NCBI RefSeq assembly: GCF_003351105.1
Contig: NZ_NKRG01000002.1
Span: 62,001-126,000, forward strand
Source: Thermosipho africanus Ob7
GTDB lineage: Bacteria > Thermotogota > Thermotogae > Thermotogales > Fervidobacteriaceae
Direction of reading: 5' to 3'
DNA length: 64,000 bases
A program made the position numbers and the translations under genes. The notes under the pieces are model-generated. The model was not told the DNA's origin and searched no databases. It saw nothing but the letters and a program-made list of their open reading frames with translations. This document shows positions 1 to 9,623 of this stretch, in pieces; position 1 is the stretch's first letter, and each line of letters opens with the position of its first letter.

Positions 1-1083
1 TCCATGTACAAAACCTTCATTCATTTCTAATATTGCTGCAATTGTTTCTACAACACCTGCTGCTCCTAATAAATGTCCAGTTAAAGCCTTGGTTGAATTT
101 ACAAATAAATTATTCCTTTCTCCAAAAACATTCAAAATTGCTTGAGCTTCAAGTTCATCACCAACTGGTGTACTTGTAGCATGACAGCTTACAAGATCAA
201 TTTCATCCGGAGAAAGGTTTGCATCTTTTAATGATTGAAGCATTACTGATGTAGAACCTTTTGATTGAGGATCAGGAGCACTAAAATGATAAGCATCATC
301 GTTCATTCCAAAACCCTTAACTTGGGCTAATATATTTGCGTTTCTCTTTTTAGCAAATTCTTCGGATTCTAAAATTAGTATTCCGGCTCCTTCTGCCATT
401 ACAAAACCATCTCTTTCAACATCAAATGGCCTAGAAGCTTTTTTCGGCTCATCATTCCTTGTAGACAAAGCTTTCATAGCCGCAAAACCTGCAATTGGTA
501 ATGGAGCAATAGTAGCTTCTGCACCACCTACAACAGCTACATCCACATAGCCGTGCCTTATTAAAAGTGCTCCCAAAGCAATAGCATGAACTGAACTTGC
601 ACAAGCACTAACAACTGAAAAATTAGGTCCTTTTAGCTTATAATTCATTGCAACAACACCACTTGCCATATTTGAAAGTATCATTGGGATCATAAATGGA
701 CTAACTCTATTTGCACCACGTTCTTTGAAAACATCATTTTGTTTGTCGAGAGTTATAAATCCTCCCATACCACTTGCTACTATTACCGCAACTCTTTCTT
801 CTATTCCTTCAAAATTGATCTTTGAGTTTTCAATAGCCTCTTTTGCAGCAACAAGTGCAAATTGAGTGTACCTATCAATACGTTTAGATAATTTTTTATC
901 AATGTATTCTTCTGGCACAAAACCTGTTACTTCTCCAGCAATTTTTACAGGTAAATTTTCAGCATTGAAGCTTGAAATTTTATCTATTCCTATATGCATT
1001 TTTTTCAGATTTTCAGAAAACTCGGAAATATTTTTTCCAATTGGATTTATGGTCCCCATTCCAGTTATAACAACTCTTTTCAC
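1..1083 (-). CDS. fabF: 3-oxoacyl-ACP synthase II (partial, C-terminus off the window)
   Basis: Condensing enzyme of type II fatty-acid elongation; it joins malonyl-ACP to an acyl-ACP in the cytosol. About 361 residues are visible. The nucleophile Cys161 lies in a SACASS motif, followed by the first histidine region (CHATSTPVG) and the second (NSTKALTGHLLGAAG). The family is about 410 residues, so about 50 are missing. The start is GTG at 1083, chosen because AGGAGGTG sits six bases upstream; the ATG two bases earlier reads straight into a stop. A consensus promoter lies just upstream. Clear family match. Confidence 0.95.
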   Translation of the reverse strand, partial: MKRVVITGMGTINPIGKNISEFSENLKKMHIGIDKISSFNAENLPVKIAGEVTGFVPEEYIDKKLSKRIDRYTQFALVAAKEAIENSKINFEGIEERVAVIVASGMGGFITLDKQNDVFKERGANRVSPFMIPMILSNMASGVVAMNYKLKGPNFSVVSACASSVHAIALGALLIRHGYVDVAVVGGAEATIAPLPIAGFAAMKALSTRNDEPKKASRPFDVERDGFVMAEGAGILILESEEFAKKRNANILAQVKGFGMNDDAYHFSAPDPQSKGSTSVMLQSLKDANLSPDEIDLVSCHATSTPVGDELEAQAILNVFGERNNLFVNSTKALTGHLLGAAGVVETIAAILEMNEGFVHG

Positions 1084-1117
1084 ATTTACACCTCCTATTA
1101 ATATTTTTACAAGTAAA

Positions 1118-1146
1118 ATTATATCAGTTTAACTTTTTTAAGTCAA
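1118..1146 (-). promoter_or_regulatory. Sigma-70 promoter of fabF
   Basis: On the minus strand TTGACT and TATAAT are separated by exactly 17 bases, and TG precedes the -10 box (TGATATAAT). It lies about 35 bases before the GTG start of fabF. Confidence 0.8.
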
Positions 1147-1256
1147 GCAAACTTATCATGCTTTTATTTATCATCATCCGCGAAATTAGTTACATTAATC
1201 TTAACACAATAACGGAATTTAAAAATATTGAAAAGCTATTTATATAATAACATTCG

Positions 1257-1265
1257 TGGTATAAT
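1257..1265 (+). promoter_or_regulatory. Extended -10 promoter for the ricT-lon-argS operon
   Basis: TGGTATAAT lies 33 bases before the ATG at 1299. No good -35 box is seen at 17 bases, as expected for an extended -10 promoter. The same motif recurs before other units in this window. Confidence 0.55.
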
Positions 1266-1298
1266 TTTATAAGAAAAAAATTTTAGGAGGAAAAAAAG

Positions 1299-2183
1299 AT
1301 GGAATTAACAGCTGAGGTATACGGTGTAGAATTGATACCTATGGGACCGATTATTTATTATACTGAAAATGGCGAAGATATAAAAGTAAATGATACAGTT
1401 ATTGTTATTAGTGAGTTTGGTTTAGACTATGGAGTTGTAAGAATTGGTAAAAGGCAAATGAGCATAGATGATATAGGGTACGATTTAAAACCAATAATTA
1501 GAAAAGCTACTGAAGAAGATTTAGAAACAATTGAGAAAAATAAAGAAATTGCAAAAAGAGCATTTGAAGTTACAAAACAACTTGTAAAAAAACATGGTCT
1601 AAACATGAAGGTTTTATATTCAAAAATGATGGTTGATGGTTCAAGACTAGTAATTTATTTTAGTTCTAAAAACAGAGTAGACTTTAGAGAACTTGTTAAA
1701 GATATTGCTAAAGAATTTAAAACAAGAATAGAACTTAGACAAGTCGGTGCCAGAGATGAAATGAAATTTATAAAAGGTTTGGGACTTTGTGGAAAAAAGT
1801 CATGCTGTTCTTACTGGCTTAGAAGTTTTGACAGTATTACTCTAAAACATGCAAAAAGGCAACAGATGATGATAAATACCGCAAAAATTACTGGTCCATG
1901 TGGTAGATTACTTTGCTGCTTAAAATTTGAGTATGATTTCTACATAGACGCATTGAAAAACATTCCAGATGAAGGAAGTATGATTAAATATAATGGTAAA
2001 GATGCAAAAGTTATTACTGTAAATGTGTTTCTAAAAAAGGTAACAATATACACAAAAGACGGTGAAACTATAGCTCTACCCTTTGATTATTTTAGAGGTG
2101 GTAATAATGTGGAAATTGTTGATGACAACAGGGATAATATTGATCTTGATATCACTGATGATGTTTTTAATGGAGAAGAGTAA
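1299..2183 (+). CDS. ricT: PSP1-domain protein, RicT/YaaT family
   Basis: A 294-residue PSP1 C-terminal domain protein. Two cysteine clusters are visible: CGKKSCC (Cys164, 169, 170) and PCGRLLCC (Cys201, 206, 207). In the Bacillus homologue YaaT/RicT such cysteines take part in Fe-S binding, and the protein acts with RicA and RicF in RNA maturation and development. Neither partner is seen here, so the role in this organism is open. The start is ATG after TAGGAGGAAAAAAAG. It is first in a long plus-strand operon, and its 3' end overlaps the DUF2905 gene in another frame. A high share of charged residues fits a cytosolic protein. Confidence 0.85.
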   Translation: MELTAEVYGVELIPMGPIIYYTENGEDIKVNDTVIVISEFGLDYGVVRIGKRQMSIDDIGYDLKPIIRKATEEDLETIEKNKEIAKRAFEVTKQLVKKHGLNMKVLYSKMMVDGSRLVIYFSSKNRVDFRELVKDIAKEFKTRIELRQVGARDEMKFIKGLGLCGKKSCCSYWLRSFDSITLKHAKRQQMMINTAKITGPCGRLLCCLKFEYDFYIDALKNIPDEGSMIKYNGKDAKVITVNVFLKKVTIYTKDGETIALPFDYFRGGNNVEIVDDNRDNIDLDITDDVFNGEE

Positions 2184-2307
2184 AATTTTTCCTTTGCCTG
2201 GAGATATTGTTATAAAAAGAGGCAATTTTGTTCTTATAATACCAATTACAAGCATGATTATACTAAGCATTATATTAACAATTGTTATGAGTCTTTTTAG
2301 AAGGTGA
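2107..2307 (+). CDS. DUF2905 small membrane protein
   Basis: A 66-residue protein with two hydrophobic segments (about residues 3-20 and 38-60) separated by the family signature LPGDIVIKRGNF and ending in basic residues (FRR). This is the DUF2905 pattern, of unknown function. An ATG at 2083 is possible. I chose 2107 because AGAGGTG lies six bases before it and the protein then starts directly at the first membrane segment. The gene overlaps the end of ricT by 77 bases in another frame, so translation is probably coupled. Product assignment is firm; function is not known. Confidence 0.8.
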   Translation: MWKLLMTTGIILILISLMMFLMEKSKIFPLPGDIVIKRGNFVLIIPITSMIILSIILTIVMSLFRR

Positions 2308-2315
2308 TACACTTG

Positions 2316-2834
2316 ATGTTTGAGGCATTAGAACTAAACGATTTAAAAAAACTCTCGCAAATTATTTCAAAATTTTATATTAAGTATCCAGTCAGATTTC
2401 TTTATTTAAACGGAGATCTTGGAGCTGGTAAAACAACGTTTTCAAAATTTTTTTGTGAAAATTTTGGTGTTGATCCTGATTTAGTAAGTAGCCCAACTTT
2501 CTCGATTGTAAACGTATACGAAGGTTATAAAACAATTTACCATGTAGATTTGTATAGATTAGAAAGTCCTGATGAACTTTTTTATGTACTAGAAGAAAAT
2601 TTCGAAGATGAAGATGGAATATTTTTAATCGAATGGAGTAATCTATTTGAAAACTATTTTACTGAGAAAGGTATAACATTAAATTTTTTTCATAGAAATG
2701 ATGGAAAAAGGAATGTGGAAATAATAATCGATACAAAACTTTCTAGTTTAGACTTGATAGAAGATTTAAGGAGGTGGCAAGATGACCGAGAAAAAGTTCG
2801 AAAAATTGGAAAAGAAAGTAGCAAAATTGAATGA
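2316..2834 (+). CDS. tsaE: tRNA t6A modification ATPase TsaE
   Basis: P-loop ATPase that works with TsaB, TsaC and TsaD to make threonylcarbamoyladenosine on tRNAs reading ANN codons. The Walker A motif GDLGAGKTT lies at residues 33-41, followed by the family motifs PTFSIVNVY, YHVDLYRL and FLIEWSN. The 172-residue length is usual. An upstream GTG (2304) overlaps the ribosome binding site GAAGGTGA, so ATG 2316 or TTG 2313 is preferred. The tail overlaps lon by about 50 bases. The other t6A genes are not in the window. Confidence 0.9.
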   Translation: MFEALELNDLKKLSQIISKFYIKYPVRFLYLNGDLGAGKTTFSKFFCENFGVDPDLVSSPTFSIVNVYEGYKTIYHVDLYRLESPDELFYVLEENFEDEDGIFLIEWSNLFENYFTEKGITLNFFHRNDGKRNVEIIIDTKLSSLDLIEDLRRWQDDREKVRKIGKESSKIE

Positions 2835-5154
2835 AGAAGAAATAGAAATACCTGATATATTACCTGCTATAGCAATGAGAAGTAATGTTGTAGTTTATCC
2901 TAATACTGTAGTACCTTTCTATGTTGGTCGTGAAAAATCTTTATATGCACTTGAAGATTCAATGGAAAATTACAAACAGTTAATTTTTCTTGTTAATCAA
3001 AAAGATACTAAGATTGAAGATCCTACAAAAGATGATCTATTCAAAGTAGGAACAGTTGCAAGAATAATGCAAATAGGAAAACTCCCAGATGGAACTTTTA
3101 AAGTTTTAGTTGAAGGACTTTCAAGAGCAAAATGGATAAAGTCAGTTGAAGAAAAATATTTTAAATTTGAAATAGAGCTCTTAAAATCAAAATATAGGAA
3201 GACGAAAAAACTAATAGCTTTAATGAGAGCTGTAAGAGATGAAATGCAAAAGTATATCCAATATTCAAGAAAACTTCCTACAGATGCTTTAATGTTTTTG
3301 GAAGATATGGAAGATCCTGATATTTTTGCAGATCTTGCTGCTTCAATTTGTCCAGGAAATCTTGAAGAAAAACAAGAGTTGTTAGAAATATTACATCCAG
3401 GTAAAAGACTTGAAAAAATCCTAGAACTTTTGTCTAAAGAAACTGAATTGTTAGAAATTGAACATCAACTCGATCAAAAAGTCAAACAAAGGATTGAAAA
3501 ATCGCAGAAGGAATATTTTTTAAGAGAAAAACTTAGGGTAATTAGAGAAGAGTTAGGCGGAGAAGAAGATGCCGAAATAAAAGAAATTGAAGAGAAAATA
3601 GAAAAAGGGGATTATCCAGATTTTGTAAAAGAAAAAGCAAGATTTGAACTTAATAGACTTGAGAAAATGTCTCCCTATTCACCAGAAGCAAATGTTATTC
3701 GAAATTATCTTGATTGGATACTTAACTTACCTTGGAAAGAAAAAAGTGAAGAAAATTTAGATTTAAAAAATGCTAGAGAAATACTTGAGAAGTACCATTA
3801 CGGGCTAAAAGAGCCGAAACAAAGAATTCTAGAATTCTTGGCAACTAGAAAAGTTTCAAAGTCAATGAAAGCACCCATAATTTGTTTTGTTGGACCTCCT
3901 GGTGTTGGAAAAACTTCACTTGGAAGATCAATTGCAGAGGCATTAGGAAGAAAATTTTTAAGAATGTCTTTGGGTGGTTTAAGAGACGAAGCAGAAATAA
4001 GAGGGCATAGAAGAACTTATGTAGGAGCTCTTCCCGGAAGAATAATTCAGCTAATTAGAAAAGCTGGTGTAAAAAATCCAGTTCTTTTGTTAGATGAGAT
4101 CGACAAAATGGGTATAAGTTTCCAAGGAGATCCTGCATCAGCTTTATTAGAAGTACTTGATCCTGAACAAAACAAAGATTTTGTTGATCATTATCTAGAA
4201 TTGCCTTTTGATTTATCCGAGGTTTTGTTTATAACCACTGCTAATACTCTTTATAATATTCCAGATGCTCTTAGAGATAGGATGGAGATAATAGAAATAC
4301 CGAGCTATACAAATACTGAAAAATATTATATAGCAAAAGAATATATTATTCCTAAAGCACTAGAAGAAATTGATATAAAAAAATCTCAAATTATATTTAA
4401 AAATGAAGCAATTAATCATATTATATCTGATTATACTCTTGAACCTGGAGTTAGAGAGCTTGAGAGAAAGATTAGGGCAATTATTAGAAAAGCTGTTCTT
4501 GAGATAGTTGAAGGTAAAAATAAGGTAATAATAACAGAAAAAAGAGTAAGAAAATTTTTAGGAGCACCAAAAATACTTGAAGAAAATAAATTAGAAGAAC
4601 CAACAATTGGTGTTTCAACCGGGCTTGCTTGGACCGCGTATGGTGGAACAACACTTTTTATTGAAAGTACTTTATTCCCTGGAAAGGGAAATTTAATACT
4701 TACGGGAAAATTAGGCGATGTTATGAAAGAATCTGCACAAATCGCTCTAAGTCTTACTAAAAAAATTTGCGGAAAAGATTGTATGGATATATTTGAAAAA
4801 AACGATATACATATACATGTTCCAGAAGGTGCTGTTCCAAAAGACGGACCTAGTGCAGGTGTTACAATAGTTACAAGTCTGGTTTCAGCTGTAAAAAAGA
4901 TCCCTGTTAGAAATGACATCGCTATGACAGGTGAAATAACACTTAGAGGTAGAGTTCTTCCAGTTGGCGGAATTAAAGAAAAAGTATTAGCTGCATACCG
5001 TAAAGGAATTAAAAAAATAATTCTACCATATCAAAATAGATTTGATATTGAAAAAATACCTGAAGAAGTAAAATCTGATATTAACTTTATCTTTGTAAAG
5101 GAAATAGATGAGGTTTTAAAGGAGGCATTAATTTGTGAAAATAAAGAGTGTTGA
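2782..5154 (+). CDS. lon: ATP-dependent protease La (Lon)
   Basis: A 790-residue soluble protease that degrades damaged and regulatory proteins. In order: a LON substrate-binding domain (about 20-220), a coiled-coil region, an AAA+ module with Walker A GPPGVGKTS near 371 and Walker B LLLDEID near 435, and a C-terminal protease domain with Ser691 in PKDGPSAGV and the partner Lys in GGIKEKVLAA (732-734). Length and domains match bacterial LonA. The start is ATG 2782 after AGGAGGTGG, inside the end of tsaE. It overlaps engB by 20 bases, which is also the lon-engB order in Bacillus. No CIRCE or HrcA operator was seen. Confidence 0.97.
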   Translation: MTEKKFEKLEKKVAKLNEEEIEIPDILPAIAMRSNVVVYPNTVVPFYVGREKSLYALEDSMENYKQLIFLVNQKDTKIEDPTKDDLFKVGTVARIMQIGKLPDGTFKVLVEGLSRAKWIKSVEEKYFKFEIELLKSKYRKTKKLIALMRAVRDEMQKYIQYSRKLPTDALMFLEDMEDPDIFADLAASICPGNLEEKQELLEILHPGKRLEKILELLSKETELLEIEHQLDQKVKQRIEKSQKEYFLREKLRVIREELGGEEDAEIKEIEEKIEKGDYPDFVKEKARFELNRLEKMSPYSPEANVIRNYLDWILNLPWKEKSEENLDLKNAREILEKYHYGLKEPKQRILEFLATRKVSKSMKAPIICFVGPPGVGKTSLGRSIAEALGRKFLRMSLGGLRDEAEIRGHRRTYVGALPGRIIQLIRKAGVKNPVLLLDEIDKMGISFQGDPASALLEVLDPEQNKDFVDHYLELPFDLSEVLFITTANTLYNIPDALRDRMEIIEIPSYTNTEKYYIAKEYIIPKALEEIDIKKSQIIFKNEAINHIISDYTLEPGVRELERKIRAIIRKAVLEIVEGKNKVIITEKRVRKFLGAPKILEENKLEEPTIGVSTGLAWTAYGGTTLFIESTLFPGKGNLILTGKLGDVMKESAQIALSLTKKICGKDCMDIFEKNDIHIHVPEGAVPKDGPSAGVTIVTSLVSAVKKIPVRNDIAMTGEITLRGRVLPVGGIKEKVLAAYRKGIKKIILPYQNRFDIEKIPEEVKSDINFIFVKEIDEVLKEALICENKEC

Positions 5155-5719
5155 ACTTGTAAAAACTATATATAAAAGTAATGATAAGTATCCAGAATCA
5201 TTGAATGGAGAATTTGTATTTGTAGGTAGATCAAATGTTGGTAAATCAACACTTTTAAACATTTTAACTGGTAGAAACATAGCAAAAACAAGTAAAAAGC
5301 CCGGAAAAACGGCCTCCATAAATTTTTACAAAATAAATAATTCATTTTATTTTGTTGACTTACCTGGATATGGCTATGCAAAAGTTTCTGTAGAAGAGAG
5401 AGCGCGTTGGCAAAAAATAATTGAAAATTATTTTTCAAAAAGAGCTTGGAATATAAAATTAGTCTTTGTCTTAATTGATGGCAGACATGAACTTCAAAAA
5501 AATGATGAAATATTACTTGAATGGTTGAAAGAATTAGAATTAGATTTTGCAATTGTTATGACTAAGATGGATAAATTGAAAAATTCTGAGAGAGCTAAAA
5601 TGATTAGGTATTACAATGATCTTTACGGAGAAAATTACACTATTATTCCATACTCTGCCATCACAAGAGAAGGAATAGAAAAAATTTATGAATTAATAGA
5701 AATATTTGGAGGTGTTTGA
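5135..5719 (+). CDS. engB: Ribosome biogenesis GTPase EngB (YsxC/YihA)
   Basis: A 194-residue GTPase needed for assembly of the 50S subunit. G1 GRSNVGKST at about 31-39, G3 DLPGYGYAKV near 75 and G4 TKMD near 148 are intact. The start is GTG at 5135, nine bases after GGAGG, inside the end of lon. Its stop lies in the ribosome-binding region of argS. Confidence 0.94.
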   Translation: MKIKSVELVKTIYKSNDKYPESLNGEFVFVGRSNVGKSTLLNILTGRNIAKTSKKPGKTASINFYKINNSFYFVDLPGYGYAKVSVEERARWQKIIENYFSKRAWNIKLVFVLIDGRHELQKNDEILLEWLKELELDFAIVMTKMDKLKNSERAKMIRYYNDLYGENYTIIPYSAITREGIEKIYELIEIFGGV

Positions 5720-5720
5720 A

Positions 5721-7352
5721 TTGATTAGGGAAGTTATAAATGAGCGTTTAGAAAGTATTTTGCGTGAAGAAGGTCTCGAATATCAATTTAACGTTGAAAT
5801 TCCTGATGAAAATTTTGGAGACTATTCAACAAATATAGCACTTATTGGAAGTAAGCATTTTAAAAAACCTCCAAGAGAGGTTGCAAAATTGTTTGTCGAC
5901 AAGCTTTCAAAAGAATCCATTTTTTCTGAAGTTACAATTGCCGGTCCTGGCTTCATAAATTTTAGAATATCAAAAGATTTCTATCTTAGCATTCTTTCAG
6001 AAATGATAAAAAAGGAAAAGGCATACTGGAAAATTCAAAAAAATAATAAAAAAATACAATTAGAGTATGGAAGTGCAAATCCAACTGGTCCGTTTACAGT
6101 GGGCCATGGAAGACAAATTGTTATAGGAGATGTTCTTGGTAATGTACTAGAATTTCTTGGATATGATGTAACAAAAGAAATGTATATTAATGATGCTGGA
6201 AGACAAATAAGACTCTTAGGAAGGTCCTTATGGGTTAGATACAATGAATTGTTCGGAAAAGAATATGAACTTCCAGAGGATGGTTATAGAGGAGATTATT
6301 TGATAGATTTTGCTAAAAAACTTAAAGATGAAATTGGTAATAAATATGTAGAAAAATGGGATGATGAAGTTGAAAAATTTTTCATGAAATATTCTGTTGA
6401 AAATATCTTAAAAACCATGGATGACACCTTATCAATGCTTGATTGTGGCTTTGATTCTAAAGTCAAGGAAAGCTTTGTAATAGAAAAAGGTTATGTAGAT
6501 ATTGTTCTTAATAAGTTTAAAGAAAAGAATATGATTTATGAAAAAGACGGGGCAGTTTGGTTAAAAGTTTCAAAAGTTATAGACGAAAATGATAAAGTTT
6601 TAATTAGAAGTGATGGAACTTACACCTATTTCTTAACTGATATTGCTTATCATTACTACAAATTTACTAGAGGATATGACAGGGTATATGATATCTTTGG
6701 AAGCGATCATCACGGACATATTCCGAGAATGATTGCAGCTATGAAATTATTAGATATTGATGAAAGCTTTGTCCACTTTATACTTCATCAATTTGTAACT
6801 TTAAAGAGGAATGATGAAATAGTAAAAATGAGTACAAGAGCAGGAAATTTCATTACACTTGATGAGTTAATTAAAGAAGTTGGAAAAGATGCAACAAGAT
6901 ACTTTTTTGCTATGAACGATGTAAATACACATCTTATTTTTGACCTTGAACTTGCAAAATCAAAATCAAATGATAATCCTGTATATTATGTACAATATGC
7001 ATATGCAAGAATAAATAGTATTTTCGAAAAAGCAAAAGAAAAAGATATAGATTTTAAAATTTTAGATAATATTGAACTTTTGGAAAATGAACATGAAATG
7101 AGTATAATAAAAATGATGGATGAGTTCATCCACTCACTATATCAAGTTGAAGAAAAGCTTTCACCTCATTACTTAACAAATTATATATTTAGCTTGTCAG
7201 AAAAATTTCATAGCTATTATTCAAAATACAAAATTTTAGATGAAGAAAATAAATCTCTGTCAAATGCAAGAATGAACCTTATTTTTGCCTTAAAAAATGT
7301 ATTTGAAATTTCCTTTGAACTTCTTGGAATAAGTGCACCTGAAAAAATGTAG
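5721..7352 (+). CDS. argS: Arginyl-tRNA synthetase
   Basis: Class I synthetase, 543 residues. It has an N-terminal Arg-tRNA synthetase domain, the HIGH-equivalent GHGRQ near 128 after SANPTGPF, a KMSKS-equivalent KMSTR near 370, and a C-terminal DALR anticodon-binding domain (about 430-543). A TTG at 5706 opens the frame, but it contains the Shine-Dalgarno GGAGGTG; TTG 5721, seven bases after that site, is the likely start. It follows engB by one base and is followed by the kinase gene after 11 bases. Confidence 0.95.
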   Translation: MIREVINERLESILREEGLEYQFNVEIPDENFGDYSTNIALIGSKHFKKPPREVAKLFVDKLSKESIFSEVTIAGPGFINFRISKDFYLSILSEMIKKEKAYWKIQKNNKKIQLEYGSANPTGPFTVGHGRQIVIGDVLGNVLEFLGYDVTKEMYINDAGRQIRLLGRSLWVRYNELFGKEYELPEDGYRGDYLIDFAKKLKDEIGNKYVEKWDDEVEKFFMKYSVENILKTMDDTLSMLDCGFDSKVKESFVIEKGYVDIVLNKFKEKNMIYEKDGAVWLKVSKVIDENDKVLIRSDGTYTYFLTDIAYHYYKFTRGYDRVYDIFGSDHHGHIPRMIAAMKLLDIDESFVHFILHQFVTLKRNDEIVKMSTRAGNFITLDELIKEVGKDATRYFFAMNDVNTHLIFDLELAKSKSNDNPVYYVQYAYARINSIFEKAKEKDIDFKILDNIELLENEHEMSIIKMMDEFIHSLYQVEEKLSPHYLTNYIFSLSEKFHSYYSKYKILDEENKSLSNARMNLIFALKNVFEISFELLGISAPEKM

Positions 7353-7363
7353 AAGGTGATAAT

Positions 7364-8761
7364 TTGAACTTAGATCTTCTTTTTTCATCTTTCATGCATG
7401 AAATTGGAAAAGCTACAAGTGAAATGGAGGTTTACAAAGCTTTATTAAACTCCGTTAAAAGTGTTCTAAATTATGAAAAAGCTCTTGTAATGAAAGAAGA
7501 TAAAATAGTTTATTATGAACCTGAAATGTTAGACATTCAAAAGTTTGAAGATTATATTGCTTGGATAAAGCAAAGACTTTTACCAGCATTTTTTTCAGAA
7601 GAAGATAAGTTTATTGGAATAATTCCAATTGTCAAACAGAACAAACTCTTAGGGGTAATTTTGTTGCTAACAAAAAATGAACCAAATAATGAAATATTAA
7701 ATTTATTACAAACATTTGCTTTTCTAACAGGTGTCACTGTAGAAAATTTAATTTTGGTTGATCAAATAAAAAAGTCAGAAAAATTTATGTCAGATGTTTT
7801 AAACTCGATCAATGAAGGTATTTTTGTTTTAAACGAAAATGGAAGGATAGAATTTCTGAATGATTTTGCAAAGGAAATATTGGATTCAGCCCCTCATATT
7901 AATGAATTTTTAAAATCAGCAATAAATGATGAAAGAAAAATTCTAACAAAAGAATTTAACAATCACTACTATACTATAGTTAAGGTTAAATTTAATTTTT
8001 CAAATGAAACAAAATATGTTGTTACTTTCAATAATGTAACCTATGAAATTGAATTAGAAAAACTAAAACAATTAGACAAAATGAAAACAGAATTTGTCGC
8101 AAACATATCTCATGAGCTTAGAACACCCCTAACTGCGATTAAAGCATATACAGAAACATTACTCAATATGGAAGTTGATAGAGAAAGTCAAAGAGAATTC
8201 CTTGAAACGGTTTATGAACAGAGTGAAAGATTAGAGAGCTTATTGAATGATCTGTTAGACTTTACTTTAATAGAATCTGGCACCATGGAACTTGAATATA
8301 GTGAGTTTGATTTGTGTGAATTAATTAAAGAAGTGGTTGAAAACTTGAAACAACTAGCTGAAAAATACAAAGTAAAAATTAATGTAAGTTGTGAAAGTAT
8401 TTCTATATCAGCTGACAAAAGAAGAATTAAACAAGCAATACATAACTTAGTTGACAATAGCATAAAATTTTCGGATAAATCTAAAGAAGAAAGATACGTA
8501 AATATATCAGTTGAAAAGAAAGAAGAAAACTTAAGCATAATTATTGAAGATAACGGAATAGGAATTTCACAAGAAGACAAAGAAAAAATATTCGAAAAAT
8601 TCTATAGAGGGGATAGAAGTCTAACATACGAAGTTCCAGGAACAGGTCTGGGGTTAACTATAGTCCAGGAAATAATTAAACTTCACGGTGGAAAAATAAA
8701 TGTGAATAGCACCTTAGGAGAAGGTACAACGTTTGAATTGGTTATTCCATATAGGAAGTGA
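7364..8761 (+). CDS. Cytosolic sensor histidine kinase, HK853-like
   Basis: A 465-residue sensor kinase without membrane segments. A GAF-like region (about 5-130) is followed by a PAS-like region (140-225), HisKA with His250 in NISHELRTP, and HATPase_c with NLVDNSIKF, EDNGIGIS, FEKFYRGD and GTGLGLT. The catalytic half closely resembles Thermotoga maritima HK853 as I remember it, including SLTYEVPGTGLGL. The next two genes, HDOD and rbfA, match what I recall of the TM0853-TM0855 order. No response regulator is adjacent. The start is TTG 7364 after GAAGGTGAT. The N-terminal ligand is unknown. Confidence 0.9.
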   Translation: MNLDLLFSSFMHEIGKATSEMEVYKALLNSVKSVLNYEKALVMKEDKIVYYEPEMLDIQKFEDYIAWIKQRLLPAFFSEEDKFIGIIPIVKQNKLLGVILLLTKNEPNNEILNLLQTFAFLTGVTVENLILVDQIKKSEKFMSDVLNSINEGIFVLNENGRIEFLNDFAKEILDSAPHINEFLKSAINDERKILTKEFNNHYYTIVKVKFNFSNETKYVVTFNNVTYEIELEKLKQLDKMKTEFVANISHELRTPLTAIKAYTETLLNMEVDRESQREFLETVYEQSERLESLLNDLLDFTLIESGTMELEYSEFDLCELIKEVVENLKQLAEKYKVKINVSCESISISADKRRIKQAIHNLVDNSIKFSDKSKEERYVNISVEKKEENLSIIIEDNGIGISQEDKEKIFEKFYRGDRSLTYEVPGTGLGLTIVQEIIKLHGGKINVNSTLGEGTTFELVIPYRK

Positions 8762-8765
8762 TAAA

Positions 8766-9623
8766 GTGATAGCGGAACTTTTAAAAGATATTGAAGAATT
8801 ACCAACACCAGATTTTCACGTGCAACAAATAATTAATATTGCTTCAAATCCAGATGCTTCGGTTAAAACACTGGAAAAAGCTATTTCTACTGAACCTACT
8901 CTTTCATTAAAAGTGTTAAAACTTGTAAATTCAGCATATTATGGTTTACCAAAAAAGGTCACAAAAATTAGTGAAGCAGTCATGATTTTGGGGTTTAAAA
9001 CTGTTAGGAATTTAGCTTTATCTTTATTTACTTATTCTTCATTAAATAGGGGGACATCAAAGATAGATAAAAAAATGCTGTGGAAACATTTTATGTCGAC
9101 AGCAATTATTTCTGAGGTAGTTGCTAAAAATATTGGATATCCTGAACAAGAAGAGGCTTTTATGGCTGGTCTTTTACATGATGTGGGGAAAATTGTTCTT
9201 GATATAGCTTTTCCAGAATATTTGACTATGATAGTTAATAAAAGTAGGGAATCAAAGATAAATTTATATAAACTTGAGAAGATGTTAGAAGTTGAAACTC
9301 ATAACGAAATAGGTAGTTACTTGATTGAAAAATGGCAACTTCCTGAATTATACCAAATTGTTTCAAAGTTTCATGATGAACCAGAAGAAAATACTTCGCC
9401 AGGTTTCAATAGTATAGTTTTTATAGTACACCTTTCTAATTATATATCAAATTTATTGTATCCAGGCTATTCCGGATCTTTTGGTGATCCAATTCTTTCA
9501 AAAGATACATTTAAAGTACTGGGAATTAAACCGTCAGATTTATTGAAATTAATTGTTAAATCTAAAGATTCTTTAGCAAAAGCTAAGGACCTTATGGAAG
9601 GAGGAGAGGATAATGAGACCTGA
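8766..9623 (+). CDS. HDOD domain protein
   Basis: A 285-residue HDOD-domain protein related to HD-type phosphohydrolases and common in bacterial signalling. HDVGK appears near residue 137 in a LLHDVGKIVLD context, but the complete HD metal set is not obvious, so enzymatic activity is doubtful. A TTG start at 8733 would lie deep in the kinase gene; GTG 8766 follows AGGAAGTGA and comes just after the kinase stop, so it is preferred. Close coupling to the kinase gene suggests a shared signalling role, which is inference. Confidence 0.82.
   Translation: MIAELLKDIEELPTPDFHVQQIINIASNPDASVKTLEKAISTEPTLSLKVLKLVNSAYYGLPKKVTKISEAVMILGFKTVRNLALSLFTYSSLNRGTSKIDKKMLWKHFMSTAIISEVVAKNIGYPEQEEAFMAGLLHDVGKIVLDIAFPEYLTMIVNKSRESKINLYKLEKMLEVETHNEIGSYLIEKWQLPELYQIVSKFHDEPEENTSPGFNSIVFIVHLSNYISNLLYPGYSGSFGDPILSKDTFKVLGIKPSDLLKLIVKSKDSLAKAKDLMEGGEDNET

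Noticed and set aside
866-1132. Plus-strand frame opposite fabF
   Set aside because: Antisense shadow of a well-conserved gene and runs across its promoter.
4431-4919. Minus-strand frame of 162 codons opposite lon
   Set aside because: Antisense shadow of the Lon protease domain, no supporting signal.
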